A stretch of DNA of 38,898 nt from Lachnospiraceae bacterium (GTDB lineage: Bacteria; Bacillota; Clostridia; Lachnospirales; Lachnospiraceae). A program made the translations under genes and the position numbers. Shown here piece after piece: positions 17,002-25,148 of the stretch. The stretch is from contig JAILQX010000014.1 in assembly GCA_024698705.1 (NCBI GenBank), forward strand, positions 1 to 38,898, given 5' to 3'. Below the pieces are notes generated by a model, which had not been told where the DNA came from, searched no databases, and saw nothing but the letters and a program-made list of their open reading frames with translations. How positions within the stretch are numbered: position 1 is the stretch's first letter; the number at the start of each line of letters is the position of its first letter.

Positions 17002-17032
17002 GTGAACAAACCGTGAACAAAATGCATTTTGT
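17002..17032. promoter_or_regulatory. 11-bp-phased direct repeats and 16-bp palindrome upstream of xylB
   Basis: GTGAACAAA occurs at 17002 and 17013, one helical turn apart and just upstream of the xylB -35 box. The second copy runs into ACAAAATGCATTTTGT (17017-17032), a perfect 16-bp palindrome. These are candidate sites for a second regulator acting on xylB or on the divergent lacI gene. Confidence 0.6.
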
Positions 17033-17126
17033 CATATTTTCACAAATCGCAAAAACACTGCTTGTGCAACAGTGCCATAGCTTTCAAAATATCCTCCCCG
17101 AGGGGCAATATCTGCACACCTGTCTA

Positions 17127-17156
17127 TTGCAAATGAAACAGGATGTGTTGTAAGAT
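17127..17156 (+). promoter_or_regulatory. Likely promoter of the lacI-type gene
   Basis: TTGCAA (17127-17132), 18-bp spacer, TAAGAT (17151-17156). The match is moderate (-10 four of six). It would give a leader of about 95 bases that includes the inverted repeat at 17165-17187. Confidence 0.5.
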
Positions 17157-17164
17157 TAAAAAGA

Positions 17165-17187
17165 ATTTTCGTGTCGGGCACGAAAAT
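17165..17187. promoter_or_regulatory. 9-bp inverted repeat in the lacI leader
   Basis: ATTTTCGTG and CACGAAAAT flank TCGGG at about the predicted transcription start of the regulator gene. It could be an autoregulatory operator or an RNA hairpin. Confidence 0.5.
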
Positions 17188-17258
17188 CCTCTTCAACAAT
17201 ATTTGATGCCGAAAGACGCGGCCTCTGCCGCTTCCCGTCGGCGCGGAAAGGACATGCA

Positions 17259-18278
17259 ATGGCAACAATAAAAGATATAGCGGCGCTGTCCGGAGTTTCC
17301 AGAGGAACCGTTGACCGCGTTCTCAACAATCGGAAGGGAGTACATCCCGATACACGCTCCAAGGTCCTGGCTGTGACCAAATCACTTGATTACAGACCCA
17401 ATAAGGCCGGTATGGTCTTGTCTGCGCAGCGAAAGAATCTTAAATTCGGAGTTGTCATGTTCGGTACCAACAACCCGTTCTTTGACGATGTAAGGGTCGC
17501 TCTGTCTTCGATAACCAGCGAACTCAGCCGGTACAACTGTGAGATCATGATAAGAAGTACACCGGGTGATTCGGACAAGGATCAGATAGACGCAATAGAC
17601 GAACTTGTAAAGGCAGGCATAAGCGGGTTGGCCATTGCTCCCCAGAACCAGGAAGGCGTTGTCAAAAAAATAGATGAATTATACAAAAAACATATACCGA
17701 CCGTAACGTTCAATTCCGACCTTCCCACCAGCAAAAGGATCGCATACGTAGGAAGCGATTACAGGAAGAGCGGCCGCACCATTGCGGGGCTCATGAAGCT
17801 TATTGACCATGTTGGTCAGCTTGAGATCGGGGTCGTCGGAGGTCTCAGATCCGTCCTCTGTCACACCGAAAGGATCGAAGGCTTCAAGGATGTAGCCAAA
17901 GAGACAAGCAACATGCATATAGTCGATACCGTATGGAGTGATGATGACGACCTGAAATGCCATGAAGTGGTACGCGGACTTCTCTCTTCCCACCCCGAGA
18001 TAAATGCGATGTACTTTACGGCAGGTGCCATCGAGGGCGGATGCCGTGCCATAAAAGAACTCGGTCGCGAAAAAGGCATGATAGTCCTTACCCACGACAA
18101 GGTTCCTTCAACCTGTGCCCTTATAGAAGAAGGACTGATACAGGCGACCGTCTGTCAGCAGCCGGCTATCCAGGGAACCATGCCGCTTCAGATACTTTTC
18201 GACTACCTTACCATAGGAGAAAAGCCCAAAGCGCTCAATTATACCGACACAGAAATCTATATCAAAGAGAACCTCTGA
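17259..18278 (+). CDS. LacI-family transcriptional repressor
   Basis: Sugar-responsive repressor of 339 residues. The N-terminal helix-turn-helix IKDIAALSGVSRGTVDRVLN and hinge precede a periplasmic-binding-protein-like ligand domain of the ribose/xylose-binding type (NNPFFDDV, SGLAIAPQN, YVGSDYRKSG). GGAAAGGA lies 6 bases before the chosen ATG. It is divergent from xylB and convergent with the GH39 gene, and its probable operator is the CG-centred palindrome at 16945-16956. It therefore likely represses the kinase-isomerase operon until a pentose is present. Confidence 0.93.
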   Translation: MATIKDIAALSGVSRGTVDRVLNNRKGVHPDTRSKVLAVTKSLDYRPNKAGMVLSAQRKNLKFGVVMFGTNNPFFDDVRVALSSITSELSRYNCEIMIRSTPGDSDKDQIDAIDELVKAGISGLAIAPQNQEGVVKKIDELYKKHIPTVTFNSDLPTSKRIAYVGSDYRKSGRTIAGLMKLIDHVGQLEIGVVGGLRSVLCHTERIEGFKDVAKETSNMHIVDTVWSDDDDLKCHEVVRGLLSSHPEINAMYFTAGAIEGGCRAIKELGREKGMIVLTHDKVPSTCALIEEGLIQATVCQQPAIQGTMPLQILFDYLTIGEKPKALNYTDTEIYIKENL

Positions 18279-18298
18279 AATGGTTTATGTTTACAATA

Positions 18299-18331
18299 AG
18301 AAAAGACCCGTTGAGTCAACGGGTCTTTTCT
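18299..18331. terminator. Bidirectional terminator, lacI / GH39
   Basis: Perfect 16-bp inverted repeat, AGAAAAGACCCGTTGA and TCAACGGGTCTTTTCT, about a single G. The A and T runs at both ends serve both convergent genes. Confidence 0.93.
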
Positions 18332-18340
18332 ATATATATA

Positions 18341-19867
18341 CTATGCATTTTTGGCCTTTGGCTCACCTCTCATGACCCTATCATAATCGTAGCCTCTGTC
18401 CGGACAAATCTTCACCAGCTTCAGTTCAAAATATACAAGTCCGAATTCTTCCACATTTATATCAAACCGTGCTTTTCCGTCCCCGGCTTCGATCAGCCTT
18501 GTCTCGATAAACGGTTTATCGGAAGATCTGAGCAGTTCCATTTGCTCATCATCCGGGCTTGACGGCTCGCCGAGATCATGCCACACCTTCAGCGGATCGC
18601 AAGTATGTTCATCGACCGTCTTTGTTACAAGTGTATATGTGGTGTCGTCGGCATCGGCTGTAAAGCTCATTTCAAGTTTTCTTCCGATCCTGTCGGTATT
18701 GCTGTTAAACAAAACTCCCCTGTACACACCTTCATCGTCTCTGCAGACCACAGCATCCTCTTCCCTGAGGACACATTTGCCCTTCAGATCCTTGAAGAAT
18801 TTAAAAGCATAGAATGTGGGCTTTCTGATCCCTCCGTTTGCCACCATGCCGAAACCGCCGTGGAAGGGTGTGAACGGAACGCCTTTTTCCTCAAATATAT
18901 CTCCGAATGTCCAATACGAATAACTCTCCGAAGTATCACCAAGTATCGCAAGAAGACTCGCCGTAAATGCAGCATTCTGATTCGTATCGTGGATCGGGGC
19001 ATCCGGAACATAGGACGTATTGAATTCGGTGATATGCATCTCAATACCCTTGTAATCCGGATAAGAATCTATGATATCACGCGATCTCTCAACACTGGTC
19101 ATGCTCTCATGAAGTTCCACAAGCCTTATGTACGAATAATGCCCGCTGTTTTCGGGAAACTCCGAAGTATAATGATGTCTTGTTATAAAATCGATCGGCA
19201 GCTTATGTTCTGTAAGGAAATCCATGAAGAACTTCATATGCTTTCCGTCTTCCACACCGCAGATCGCGGGTCCTCCGATCCTGAACCTTTTATCAAGTGA
19301 TTTTATCGCCTTAAACGTCTTCTCAAAAAGTACGGTGTATTCCTCCATGTCCGCACCTTTCCAGAATCCCGGAAGGTTCGGCTCATTCCATACTTCTATG
19401 GGCCATGTCACAACCTCATCCGCTCCGTATCTCTCCATAAGATGCTTAAGCGTGGCTACCACCAGATCGCACCACATGTCATATGACTTCGGCGGAGTTG
19501 TATTGCCCTTCCAATAGAAGATGGTCTGTTCACCGCTCGCAAGCTTCGAAGGCATAAATCCCAGTTCAAGAAAAGGTCTGATGCCCACGCTCATGTAATT
19601 GTCCATCACAAGATCGAGATAAGTAAAATTATACTCAACCTTTGTGACGCCATCCTCCTCATATTCATGATATATGGCCATGTCATCACTGAAGAGTCCG
19701 TGACCTCTTATGTGTTTGAAGCCTATCTCTTCCTGAACGACCTTAAGCTGATCCATATATTCCTTCTGAAGCGCGAGCCCCATACGTCCCGTGCCGACGC
19801 ATTCATCCACATGGTTCTTAAATGCGATATCGGTTCCCTTTTTTAAAATATAATTCTTTTCCATCAT
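18341..19867 (-). CDS. xynB: GH39 beta-xylosidase
   Basis: Retaining glycosidase of family 39, 508 residues, releasing xylose from xylo-oligosaccharides. The acid/base is E162 in VWNEPNL and the nucleophile E280 in HITEFNTS. These positions are almost those of the studied Thermoanaerobacterium XynB (about 160 and 277), which supports the start at 19867 or the next ATG (19864). A longer in-frame reading to 19987 would run through the terminator of the upstream gene and is rejected. There is no signal peptide, so it is cytosolic. No good ribosome site lies directly upstream. An inverted repeat TGCGGA-N7-TCCGCA at 19923-19941 in the leader region may be an operator. Confidence 0.93.
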   Translation of the reverse strand: MMEKNYILKKGTDIAFKNHVDECVGTGRMGLALQKEYMDQLKVVQEEIGFKHIRGHGLFSDDMAIYHEYEEDGVTKVEYNFTYLDLVMDNYMSVGIRPFLELGFMPSKLASGEQTIFYWKGNTTPPKSYDMWCDLVVATLKHLMERYGADEVVTWPIEVWNEPNLPGFWKGADMEEYTVLFEKTFKAIKSLDKRFRIGGPAICGVEDGKHMKFFMDFLTEHKLPIDFITRHHYTSEFPENSGHYSYIRLVELHESMTSVERSRDIIDSYPDYKGIEMHITEFNTSYVPDAPIHDTNQNAAFTASLLAILGDTSESYSYWTFGDIFEEKGVPFTPFHGGFGMVANGGIRKPTFYAFKFFKDLKGKCVLREEDAVVCRDDEGVYRGVLFNSNTDRIGRKLEMSFTADADDTTYTLVTKTVDEHTCDPLKVWHDLGEPSSPDDEQMELLRSSDKPFIETRLIEAGDGKARFDINVEEFGLVYFELKLVKICPDRGYDYDRVMRGEPKAKNA

Positions 19868-19954
19868 GGTCCCGTCGGAATTCGATCCCGACCTTCCTTT
19901 CCCCAAACATACTGACATACGCTGCGGATCAAAGTTCCGCAAATATAATATAAA

Positions 19955-19985
19955 CAAAAAAGGCTCCGTCATAAATGACGAAGCC
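19955..19985 (-). terminator. Terminator of the 95-residue protein gene
   Basis: On the minus strand an 11-bp stem with one mismatch (GGCTTCGTCAT / ATGACGGAGCC, loop TT) is followed by TTTTTTG. It starts 15 bases after the stop at 20000. Confidence 0.9.
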
Positions 19986-19999
19986 ATGAGTTCTTAAGA

Positions 20000-20287
20000 T
20001 TAAACTGCGACATCTACCTTGCTAAGCTGATCCGCATTGATATTGTACATATAGCGACGAACCACACCGTCTTCTGACTCATACTGCTTTGCAAGATCCT
20101 GTCTTGCTGTCTCTGTACTGCCTTCAGCAAGCTTAAGACCCGCTTCCGAAATACTGAGATCCGCAGCATCTGTCATATTGATCGCAGCCACTACATGCTC
20201 ATTAGGCACCTTAGCCATATAGTCATCCGGTCTCCAAAAGCTACCTTTGACCTCATTTGTTACATAATTGTTTGTACCTATCAACAT
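20000..20287 (-). CDS. Uncharacterised 95-residue protein
   Basis: Family not recognised. The small acidic, soluble protein has no signal peptide, membrane helix or cysteine. The middle is helical and Ala/Glu rich (AADLSISEAGLKLAEGS), and the end, DQLSKVDVAV, could be an exposed tail. Reality as a gene is supported by its own terminator just downstream, a GAGGTAG ribosome site about 7 bases before the ATG, and an upstream region rich in repeats and palindromes that suggests regulation. It stands alone between the GH39 and hydrogenase genes on the same strand. Confidence 0.7.
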   Translation of the reverse strand: MLIGTNNYVTNEVKGSFWRPDDYMAKVPNEHVVAAINMTDAADLSISEAGLKLAEGSTETARQDLAKQYESEDGVVRRYMYNINADQLSKVDVAV

Positions 20288-20316
20288 CTCAACTACCTCA
20301 TTCCCTTGAGCAAAAA

Positions 20317-20375
20317 CCCGTTAACCCAAAATATATCCCGTTAACATTCGAAACCATCCATGTTTCGAAACCATC
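20317..20375. repeat. Two pairs of direct repeats before the 95-residue protein gene
   Basis: CCCGTTAAC occurs at 20317 and 20337 (20 bp apart), and TTCGAAACCATC at 20347 and 20364 (17 bp apart). Both pairs lie 30-90 bases upstream of the start codon at 20287, where regulators or the promoter would sit. No confident -35/-10 pair was found here. Confidence 0.75.
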
Positions 20376-20465
20376 TTCCCTTTTCACCTTAGAAATTAGC
20401 AAAGTCAAGGAAAAAATGCAATATATAACGATTTTTTTCGTCATTCTGTCTGAAATGTTGTTTTT

Positions 20466-20514
20466 TGCACATATGTGATTGTGCACATTTTGAGCATTTA
20501 AGGTACTATAGTAC
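20466..20514. repeat. Cluster of short palindromes between small gene and hydrogenase
   Basis: CACATATGTG (20468-20477), TGTGCACA (20480-20487) and GTACTATAGTAC (20503-20514) are perfect palindromes. TGCACA and TGTGCA also form a pair 8 bp apart. The last lies 7 bases past the hydrogenase stop. No T run follows, so this is not a standard terminator. Confidence 0.55.
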
Positions 20515-20520
20515 TACACG

Positions 20521-22047
20521 CTATTTTTCAAGGTCTTCGAGCACATCCTTGTAATTGCTCTCGTATGCGTGCTGATTGGTTGATATTTTCTTAAGGTTGT
20601 TTATTGCTTCCGTTGACTTCCGGATCGGCTGGACAGTACCGGCTCCCGCCACACATCCGCCGGGACAGCCCATACCTTCAAGAAGGTATCCGTCATATTT
20701 GCCTGCCTTCGCCATCATCAGCATCTTCCTGCACTCTTCAAGTCCGTCTGCTCTTGCGACTTTTACTTCGTCATGTTCTGGATACTGTTCTCTGATCGCA
20801 TTGACCACCGCTGATGCAACTCCGCCGCTGACTGCAAAACCACGGCCGTCACCGCTGGCTCCGTGCATGCTGTCTGTCTCCTCAAGCTTATCGAAGTCGA
20901 CATTTTTAGCTTTAAGCATTCCCAGCACCTCTTCAAACGTGAGCACGAAATCGATGTCCGATCTTATGCTCTTCCGGCTGGCTTCCAGCTTCTTTGCCAC
21001 ACACGGTCCGATAAATGCCACCTTACAACCCGGATGCTGTTTTTTGAGCAGCCTTCCCGTAAGTACCATTGGAGTGAGCGCCATTGAGATACAATCCGCA
21101 TGCTCCGGCAGAAGTTTCTTGGCAAATACCGACCACGCCGGGCAGCAGCTTGTTCCCATCCACGGCAGTTTGTCAGGTACATTTTCCACAAAATCCTTTG
21201 CTTCCTGCAATGTACACAGATCCGCCCCTATGGCAACTTCTATCGCATCTTTGAAGCCGATGGCTTTCATGGCCGATCTTATCTTCTGCGGCGTGCACTT
21301 CGGACCGAACTGTCCTGATATCGCCGGGGCAATGGCCGCATATACGGGTGCATCACCTTTCATGGCCTGAATGACCTGGAATATCTGAGCTTTATCGGCA
21401 ATGGCGCCAAACGGGCAGTTTGCAAGACACATTCCGCATGATACGCATTTGTCATAGTCAATATCGGCACGGCCGTACTCATCGGAATGGATCGCCTTTG
21501 CTCCGCACGCCTTCGCGCACGGTCTCTCCTGTCTCACTACCGCGTGATATGGACAGGCTTCGATACATTTGCCGCATTTTATGCATTTGCTCTGGTCTAT
21601 ATATGATTTACCGTTTACTATGGTTATCGCGTCTTTCGGACATACGATCTGGCATGAACGCGAGAGGCAGCCCTGACAGGTATCGGTTACATGGACCACA
21701 TTGTCGGGACATTTGTGGCAGGCAAACTTGATGATGTTGATCATGGGCGGTTCATAATATTTCTCCGGGATTATACATTCCTCAGCCCCGTCCGAAACCG
21801 GCGCATGCTCACTTGCCTTCCTGACCGGCAGTCCCATAGCAAGTCTCATGCGTTCCTTTACTATGGCTCTCTCAAGAAATACGCTGTCGCGATACGTCGA
21901 TTCCTCGCCCGGAATTATCCTGTAGGGAACGTATTCCATATTCTCCATCAGTTTTCTGTCATCGCCGTCATATTCATAAGAAAGTCTGGCTATCTCGGCA
22001 AATACTTTCTGCCTTATCTCATTTATCGCTGTATAAATGCCTCTCAT
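20521..22047 (-). CDS. [FeFe] hydrogenase, group B-like
   Basis: Iron-only hydrogenase of 508 residues that probably combines protons with ferredoxin electrons to release H2. The N-terminal third carries iron-sulfur ligands: C110/C113 with C124/C127/C132/C136, a CxxCxxC-type set at 155-165, and another at 201-211. The H-cluster domain has TSCCPAW, GPCVAKK and GMGCPGGC. The stretch KYYEPPMINIIKFAC before the clusters is typical of group B (B1/B3) enzymes rather than the well-studied group A. No maturase genes are nearby. It stands alone on the minus strand with its start at 22047; the upstream region contains TTGACA but no clear -10 at the right spacing. Confidence 0.9.
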   Translation of the reverse strand: MRGIYTAINEIRQKVFAEIARLSYEYDGDDRKLMENMEYVPYRIIPGEESTYRDSVFLERAIVKERMRLAMGLPVRKASEHAPVSDGAEECIIPEKYYEPPMINIIKFACHKCPDNVVHVTDTCQGCLSRSCQIVCPKDAITIVNGKSYIDQSKCIKCGKCIEACPYHAVVRQERPCAKACGAKAIHSDEYGRADIDYDKCVSCGMCLANCPFGAIADKAQIFQVIQAMKGDAPVYAAIAPAISGQFGPKCTPQKIRSAMKAIGFKDAIEVAIGADLCTLQEAKDFVENVPDKLPWMGTSCCPAWSVFAKKLLPEHADCISMALTPMVLTGRLLKKQHPGCKVAFIGPCVAKKLEASRKSIRSDIDFVLTFEEVLGMLKAKNVDFDKLEETDSMHGASGDGRGFAVSGGVASAVVNAIREQYPEHDEVKVARADGLEECRKMLMMAKAGKYDGYLLEGMGCPGGCVAGAGTVQPIRKSTEAINNLKKISTNQHAYESNYKDVLEDLEK

Positions 22048-22533
22048 AACATGTCCTCTGAAAATCTGTGATCTTTTGTCTAAAATATTTTACCACACTT
22101 TCTGTCAACATTTTCAATATAATATACATCTGACAACACTATAAGCATCCGACCTTATTCATATAATGCAAGGAAGCTTATATCCGGGTTATCGATCCGT
22201 TTAACAAGCCCCCTGCCCTTCTCAGTGTATTCAGGATATTTGATCGTTACAGTAAGTGGTCTACCCGGAACCTGTCCGGATAATATCTTCAATTAACTAA
22301 AATTTTAACATCTGTAACTTTATCATGCCACTTGTTTATTGCGTTTTATCGGAAGGAAAAAACGTCCATGATCCCATTGTCTGATATTTTATCCGGTAAG
22401 TACAGATGTATTAAAAAAGAGCGCAGTTTCTAAAAAAACTATAAAAAACCGATCTGAGCCCGGATAATATGTTACAATAAAATCCATCAGAAGACTTTAT
22501 CCGGATCATAGGGGAAATATTATCGGAGTATTT
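22048..22533. other. 486-bp intergenic region with CCGGATA repeats
   Basis: Separates the divergent hydrogenase and HAAS-protein genes. CCGGATAATAT occurs at 22276-22286 and 22460-22470, and shorter TATCCGG or CCGGATA strings appear near 22190, 22390 and 22499. A 45-codon open frame on the minus strand (22155-22292) is listed separately. No RNA gene or terminator is visible. Confidence 0.6.
22155..22292 (-). pseudogene. 45-codon open frame, possible gene remnant
   Basis: The frame reads from a TTG at 22292 and has a protein-like composition (GRPLTVTIKYPEYTEKGRG, then KRIDNPDISFLALYE) before its stop at 22155. There is no ribosome site and an in-frame stop lies just upstream. It may be a decayed fragment of a larger gene or a short uncharacterised peptide. 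I do not recognise the family. Confidence 0.3.
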
Positions 22534-22974
22534 ATGGATAAACAGGAATTCATACACAGTTTAAGACAGCAGCTTTCAGATATCGACGATTACACTTACG
22601 TCAATGACACGATCGAATATTATCAGGATTACATTGAGACACGCATGAGAAAGGGTGAATCGGAATCCGTTATACTTAATGAACTCGGCAATCCGGGCCT
22701 GATCGCCAAATCCATTAAAGCAAGCCGCGACGAGATCGCCACGACTGAACGCTCCGCTTCCATAGACGACGAGACTGCAACTGCTTCCGACAGCGGCTTA
22801 TATAAGGGGATATTCAAATTCCTGAATCTTCCCGGCTGGCTGCTCAAGCTTATACTCGGAGCATCCGTTGTAGCCATGCTTGTATTGGCATTTCTTGTTC
22901 TGCAATGGCTTTTCCCTGTCATCGTTGTAGGTGCACTTGGTTATATGCTCTACAAGCTCATCAAGGGAATGTGA
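22534..22974 (+). CDS. HAAS-domain (DUF1700-like) membrane protein
   Basis: Protein of 146 residues with an N-terminal HAAS/DUF1700-like helical domain (about 1-65: MDKQEFIHSLRQQL, the acidic YYQDYIETR and NELGNPGLIAKSI) and two hydrophobic segments near 97-118 and 120-142. The family is usually linked to PadR-type regulators and envelope proteins, where the soluble domain is thought to mediate protein contact. No PadR gene is adjacent here. GGAG lies 7 bases before the ATG. It is a single-gene unit. Confidence 0.85.
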   Translation: MDKQEFIHSLRQQLSDIDDYTYVNDTIEYYQDYIETRMRKGESESVILNELGNPGLIAKSIKASRDEIATTERSASIDDETATASDSGLYKGIFKFLNLPGWLLKLILGASVVAMLVLAFLVLQWLFPVIVVGALGYMLYKLIKGM

Positions 22975-23046
22975 TGCAGAGGAGTTCAAAGGTGCTTTAT
23001 TTAATGATCCACATACAGTCAAAAACATGAAAATACATATAAAGTC

Positions 23047-23074
23047 TTGACTTTTAACATGGATGTGGTAACAT
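23047..23074 (+). promoter_or_regulatory. Promoter of tRNA-Arg(ACG)
   Basis: TTGACT (23047-23052), 16-bp spacer, TAACAT (23069-23074), ending 19 bases before the tRNA. Confidence 0.7.
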
Positions 23075-23092
23075 AAACACGTTGTCAAAACT

Positions 23093-23166
23093 GTGCGTTT
23101 AGCTCAGCTGGATAGAGCGTTTGGCTACGGACCAAAAGGTCGGGGGTTCGAATCCTCTAACGCACG
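23093..23166 (+). tRNA. tRNA-Arg(ACG)
   Basis: Acceptor GTGCGTT/AACGCAC is perfect, D arm GCTC/GAGC, the anticodon stem TTTGG/CCAAA holds loop CTACGGA (anticodon ACG, normally edited to ICG), and the T arm is present. Discriminator is G; CCA is not encoded. Confidence 0.96.
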
Positions 23167-23179
23167 TTTGCGATTTGCG

Positions 23180-23217
23180 GTGGAAATGCAGATTTTATCT
23201 GTGTTTCCACTTTTTTT
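23180..23217 (+). terminator. Terminator after tRNA-Arg
   Basis: GTGGAAA/TTTCCAC closes a stem with an inner CAGAT/ATCTG pair, followed by seven T residues (23211-23217). Confidence 0.9.
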
Positions 23218-23359
23218 GCGTTCGATCCGAACCCTGTTTTTATGTACATTTTTATTCATAAATGGTTGCATAATAAATACATTGCCTTATATCTGTTGAC
23301 CGATTTAGTCATTGTTCTATTTTGGTTTATTTCAGTAATAACGTAGGGGGTATTCAATA

Positions 23360-25009
23360 CTACAGTTCTAATTCTTCATGTTCAAGCCTGTAACTACCAG
23401 ATACATTTCTAAAAATATTTGCTATATTAATATAACCTTCAGCTTCACATTCTTCGGCTTTATTATCATATTCCGCTATTATGTCTTCCAACTTGTGTGA
23501 TTCTGTTGTAATATCAAAAAGTCCAATAGAATTATATGCTTCGAGTTCAAATGACCTTAATACATTTATATTATCTTCCAAAAAATCAGCAATTCTTCTG
23601 TCAATCATAAATCCGTCTTCATCAGCGCCGACATAAAACAATGCCTTACCAAACATATCAAGCATTTCTATTCTTATTTCCACATTTTCAATGTCTAAAG
23701 CATATTTGAACCATTCCATAGTACAATCAAAATCAAGTGTTCCGTCTGGCTGTGTTCCCGGTATGACTTTAAAATGTTGTAATAAACTGTACAAATAATT
23801 GCTCAATCCTTCTGAAGTCTGTTCTTTCAGTTTTTTTATCAACTCCAATGCATATCGTGGATTATTGGCCATTTTCTGATAGATGCATTTAGGTGTCGTT
23901 ATCTCATGTGGAAGTAATAAAGCAATATATTTTTCTTCTAGACCAGCTATTCTTTCAATATCTGGTTCATTTGAAGTTTGAAGTATTTGCAACATTCTCT
24001 GTATAATATAACGAATTGCTTGTTTATCATTTTTTCCTAGATCTTCCTCATTATACACATACAACTCAAGTATGCTATAAATCTGTGTAAGATCGACCTC
24101 TCCTTTTTCAAGCTTCCAAAATATTAAATGCAACGCTGTAACATAATTATAGTATTCTATTGTCTTTTTTATCATATACTCGTATTTTTCAGCGCTAAGA
24201 TTAGCGCATCCTACATATGATACATTCGCCCAATATCCTTCTTGCTCGCTGCTTACCAATGTATCAATATAATCAATAATAACATCGCTGATCGCATGTG
24301 TAACCAGTATATCCGTACTCCTTCTCGTCGTACTACCTGTATTACAATATGCTATTACTTCATCATCTATCAAAGCATTGATAAGACAATCACCCAAAAG
24401 ATGGTCTTCTTCATTCGGAAAGTCATCCAATACTTTAAAATAGATATCAGTAGCAAGATTTCTGTGTATTGCTCTAACTGCAGAATTCACATTTTTCACA
24501 GATGCGGCAAACGTAAGCGCGCCTTTAATTCCCTCAGTTTCCAAAATTGATAAAATACATTCGTCTTCTTCCTTTATACTTACTTTCTTTTCACGTTGAA
24601 AATCACTGTACGAAAATACTTCTTTCTTACCATATATTTCTTTTGCGGGCTGGAAATAGTATCGCAATTCATCTAAAGCCTGAATTCTGTCATTAGAAAA
24701 ATCTGCTTTATTACTCCCCATTTGAAGAACAATTTCATACAATCCCTCATTGTCTTTGCAACCGGGACAATGTTCTTTCACAGCTGCAACAATAGTTTTT
24801 ACATTATCATCAGATAATGAACGCATCATTCTTAACAGTATCTTAACCTGTTTATCATTATCCTTCAGATTATCACATAATATGCTTACATATGTCTTGA
24901 TCTCATTCTTATACTCATCATTATTCAATCCCATTGTTCCAATGGGCAGATATCTGAACTCACAACGTTGAAGTGTACTTGATCTGCTTCCAGGTAAAAG
25001 AAATGCCAC
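23360..25009 (-). CDS. Large uncharacterised protein, probably N-terminally truncated
   Basis: Soluble, mostly helical protein of 549 residues when read from a GTG at 25009; no catalytic motif seen. The frame stays open with protein-like sequence (ENYRRAKKGVIKKLFRKD, then TAWEFVAFLLPGS) back to a stop at 25102, but that stretch has no ATG, GTG or TTG and no ribosome site. This suggests that the true N terminus was lost. The LFRKD...AWEF.A.LLPGS pattern reminds me of the C-terminal part of very large bacterial proteins of unknown or defence function (from memory, uncertain). Base composition is more AT-rich than the sugar island, and the gene lies between tRNA-Arg and a toxin module, as expected for accessory DNA. 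The neighbouring DUF4417 gene starts divergently at 25149. Confidence 0.6.
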   Translation of the reverse strand: MAFLLPGSRSSTLQRCEFRYLPIGTMGLNNDEYKNEIKTYVSILCDNLKDNDKQVKILLRMMRSLSDDNVKTIVAAVKEHCPGCKDNEGLYEIVLQMGSNKADFSNDRIQALDELRYYFQPAKEIYGKKEVFSYSDFQREKKVSIKEEDECILSILETEGIKGALTFAASVKNVNSAVRAIHRNLATDIYFKVLDDFPNEEDHLLGDCLINALIDDEVIAYCNTGSTTRRSTDILVTHAISDVIIDYIDTLVSSEQEGYWANVSYVGCANLSAEKYEYMIKKTIEYYNYVTALHLIFWKLEKGEVDLTQIYSILELYVYNEEDLGKNDKQAIRYIIQRMLQILQTSNEPDIERIAGLEEKYIALLLPHEITTPKCIYQKMANNPRYALELIKKLKEQTSEGLSNYLYSLLQHFKVIPGTQPDGTLDFDCTMEWFKYALDIENVEIRIEMLDMFGKALFYVGADEDGFMIDRRIADFLEDNINVLRSFELEAYNSIGLFDITTESHKLEDIIAEYDNKAEECEAEGYINIANIFRNVSGSYRLEHEELEL

Positions 25010-25148
25010 AAATTCCCATGCTGTATCAATATCTTTTCTGAATAATTTTTTTATTACTCCCTTCTTAGCCCTTCTGTAATTCTCATCTGCAGATGTGAAT
25101 CAGATTATAAAACAGAAATTTGTTTTCCTAAAAGGAGGATGATAGAAT

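Noticed and set aside
16896-17027. Longer xylulokinase start at 17027
   Set aside because: The extra 44 codons cover the xylB promoter and operator, have no ribosome site, and precede the normal family N terminus.
19868-19987. Longer GH39 start at 19987
   Set aside because: The extension would cover the terminator of the upstream gene, and catalytic residue positions match the family only with the start near 19867.
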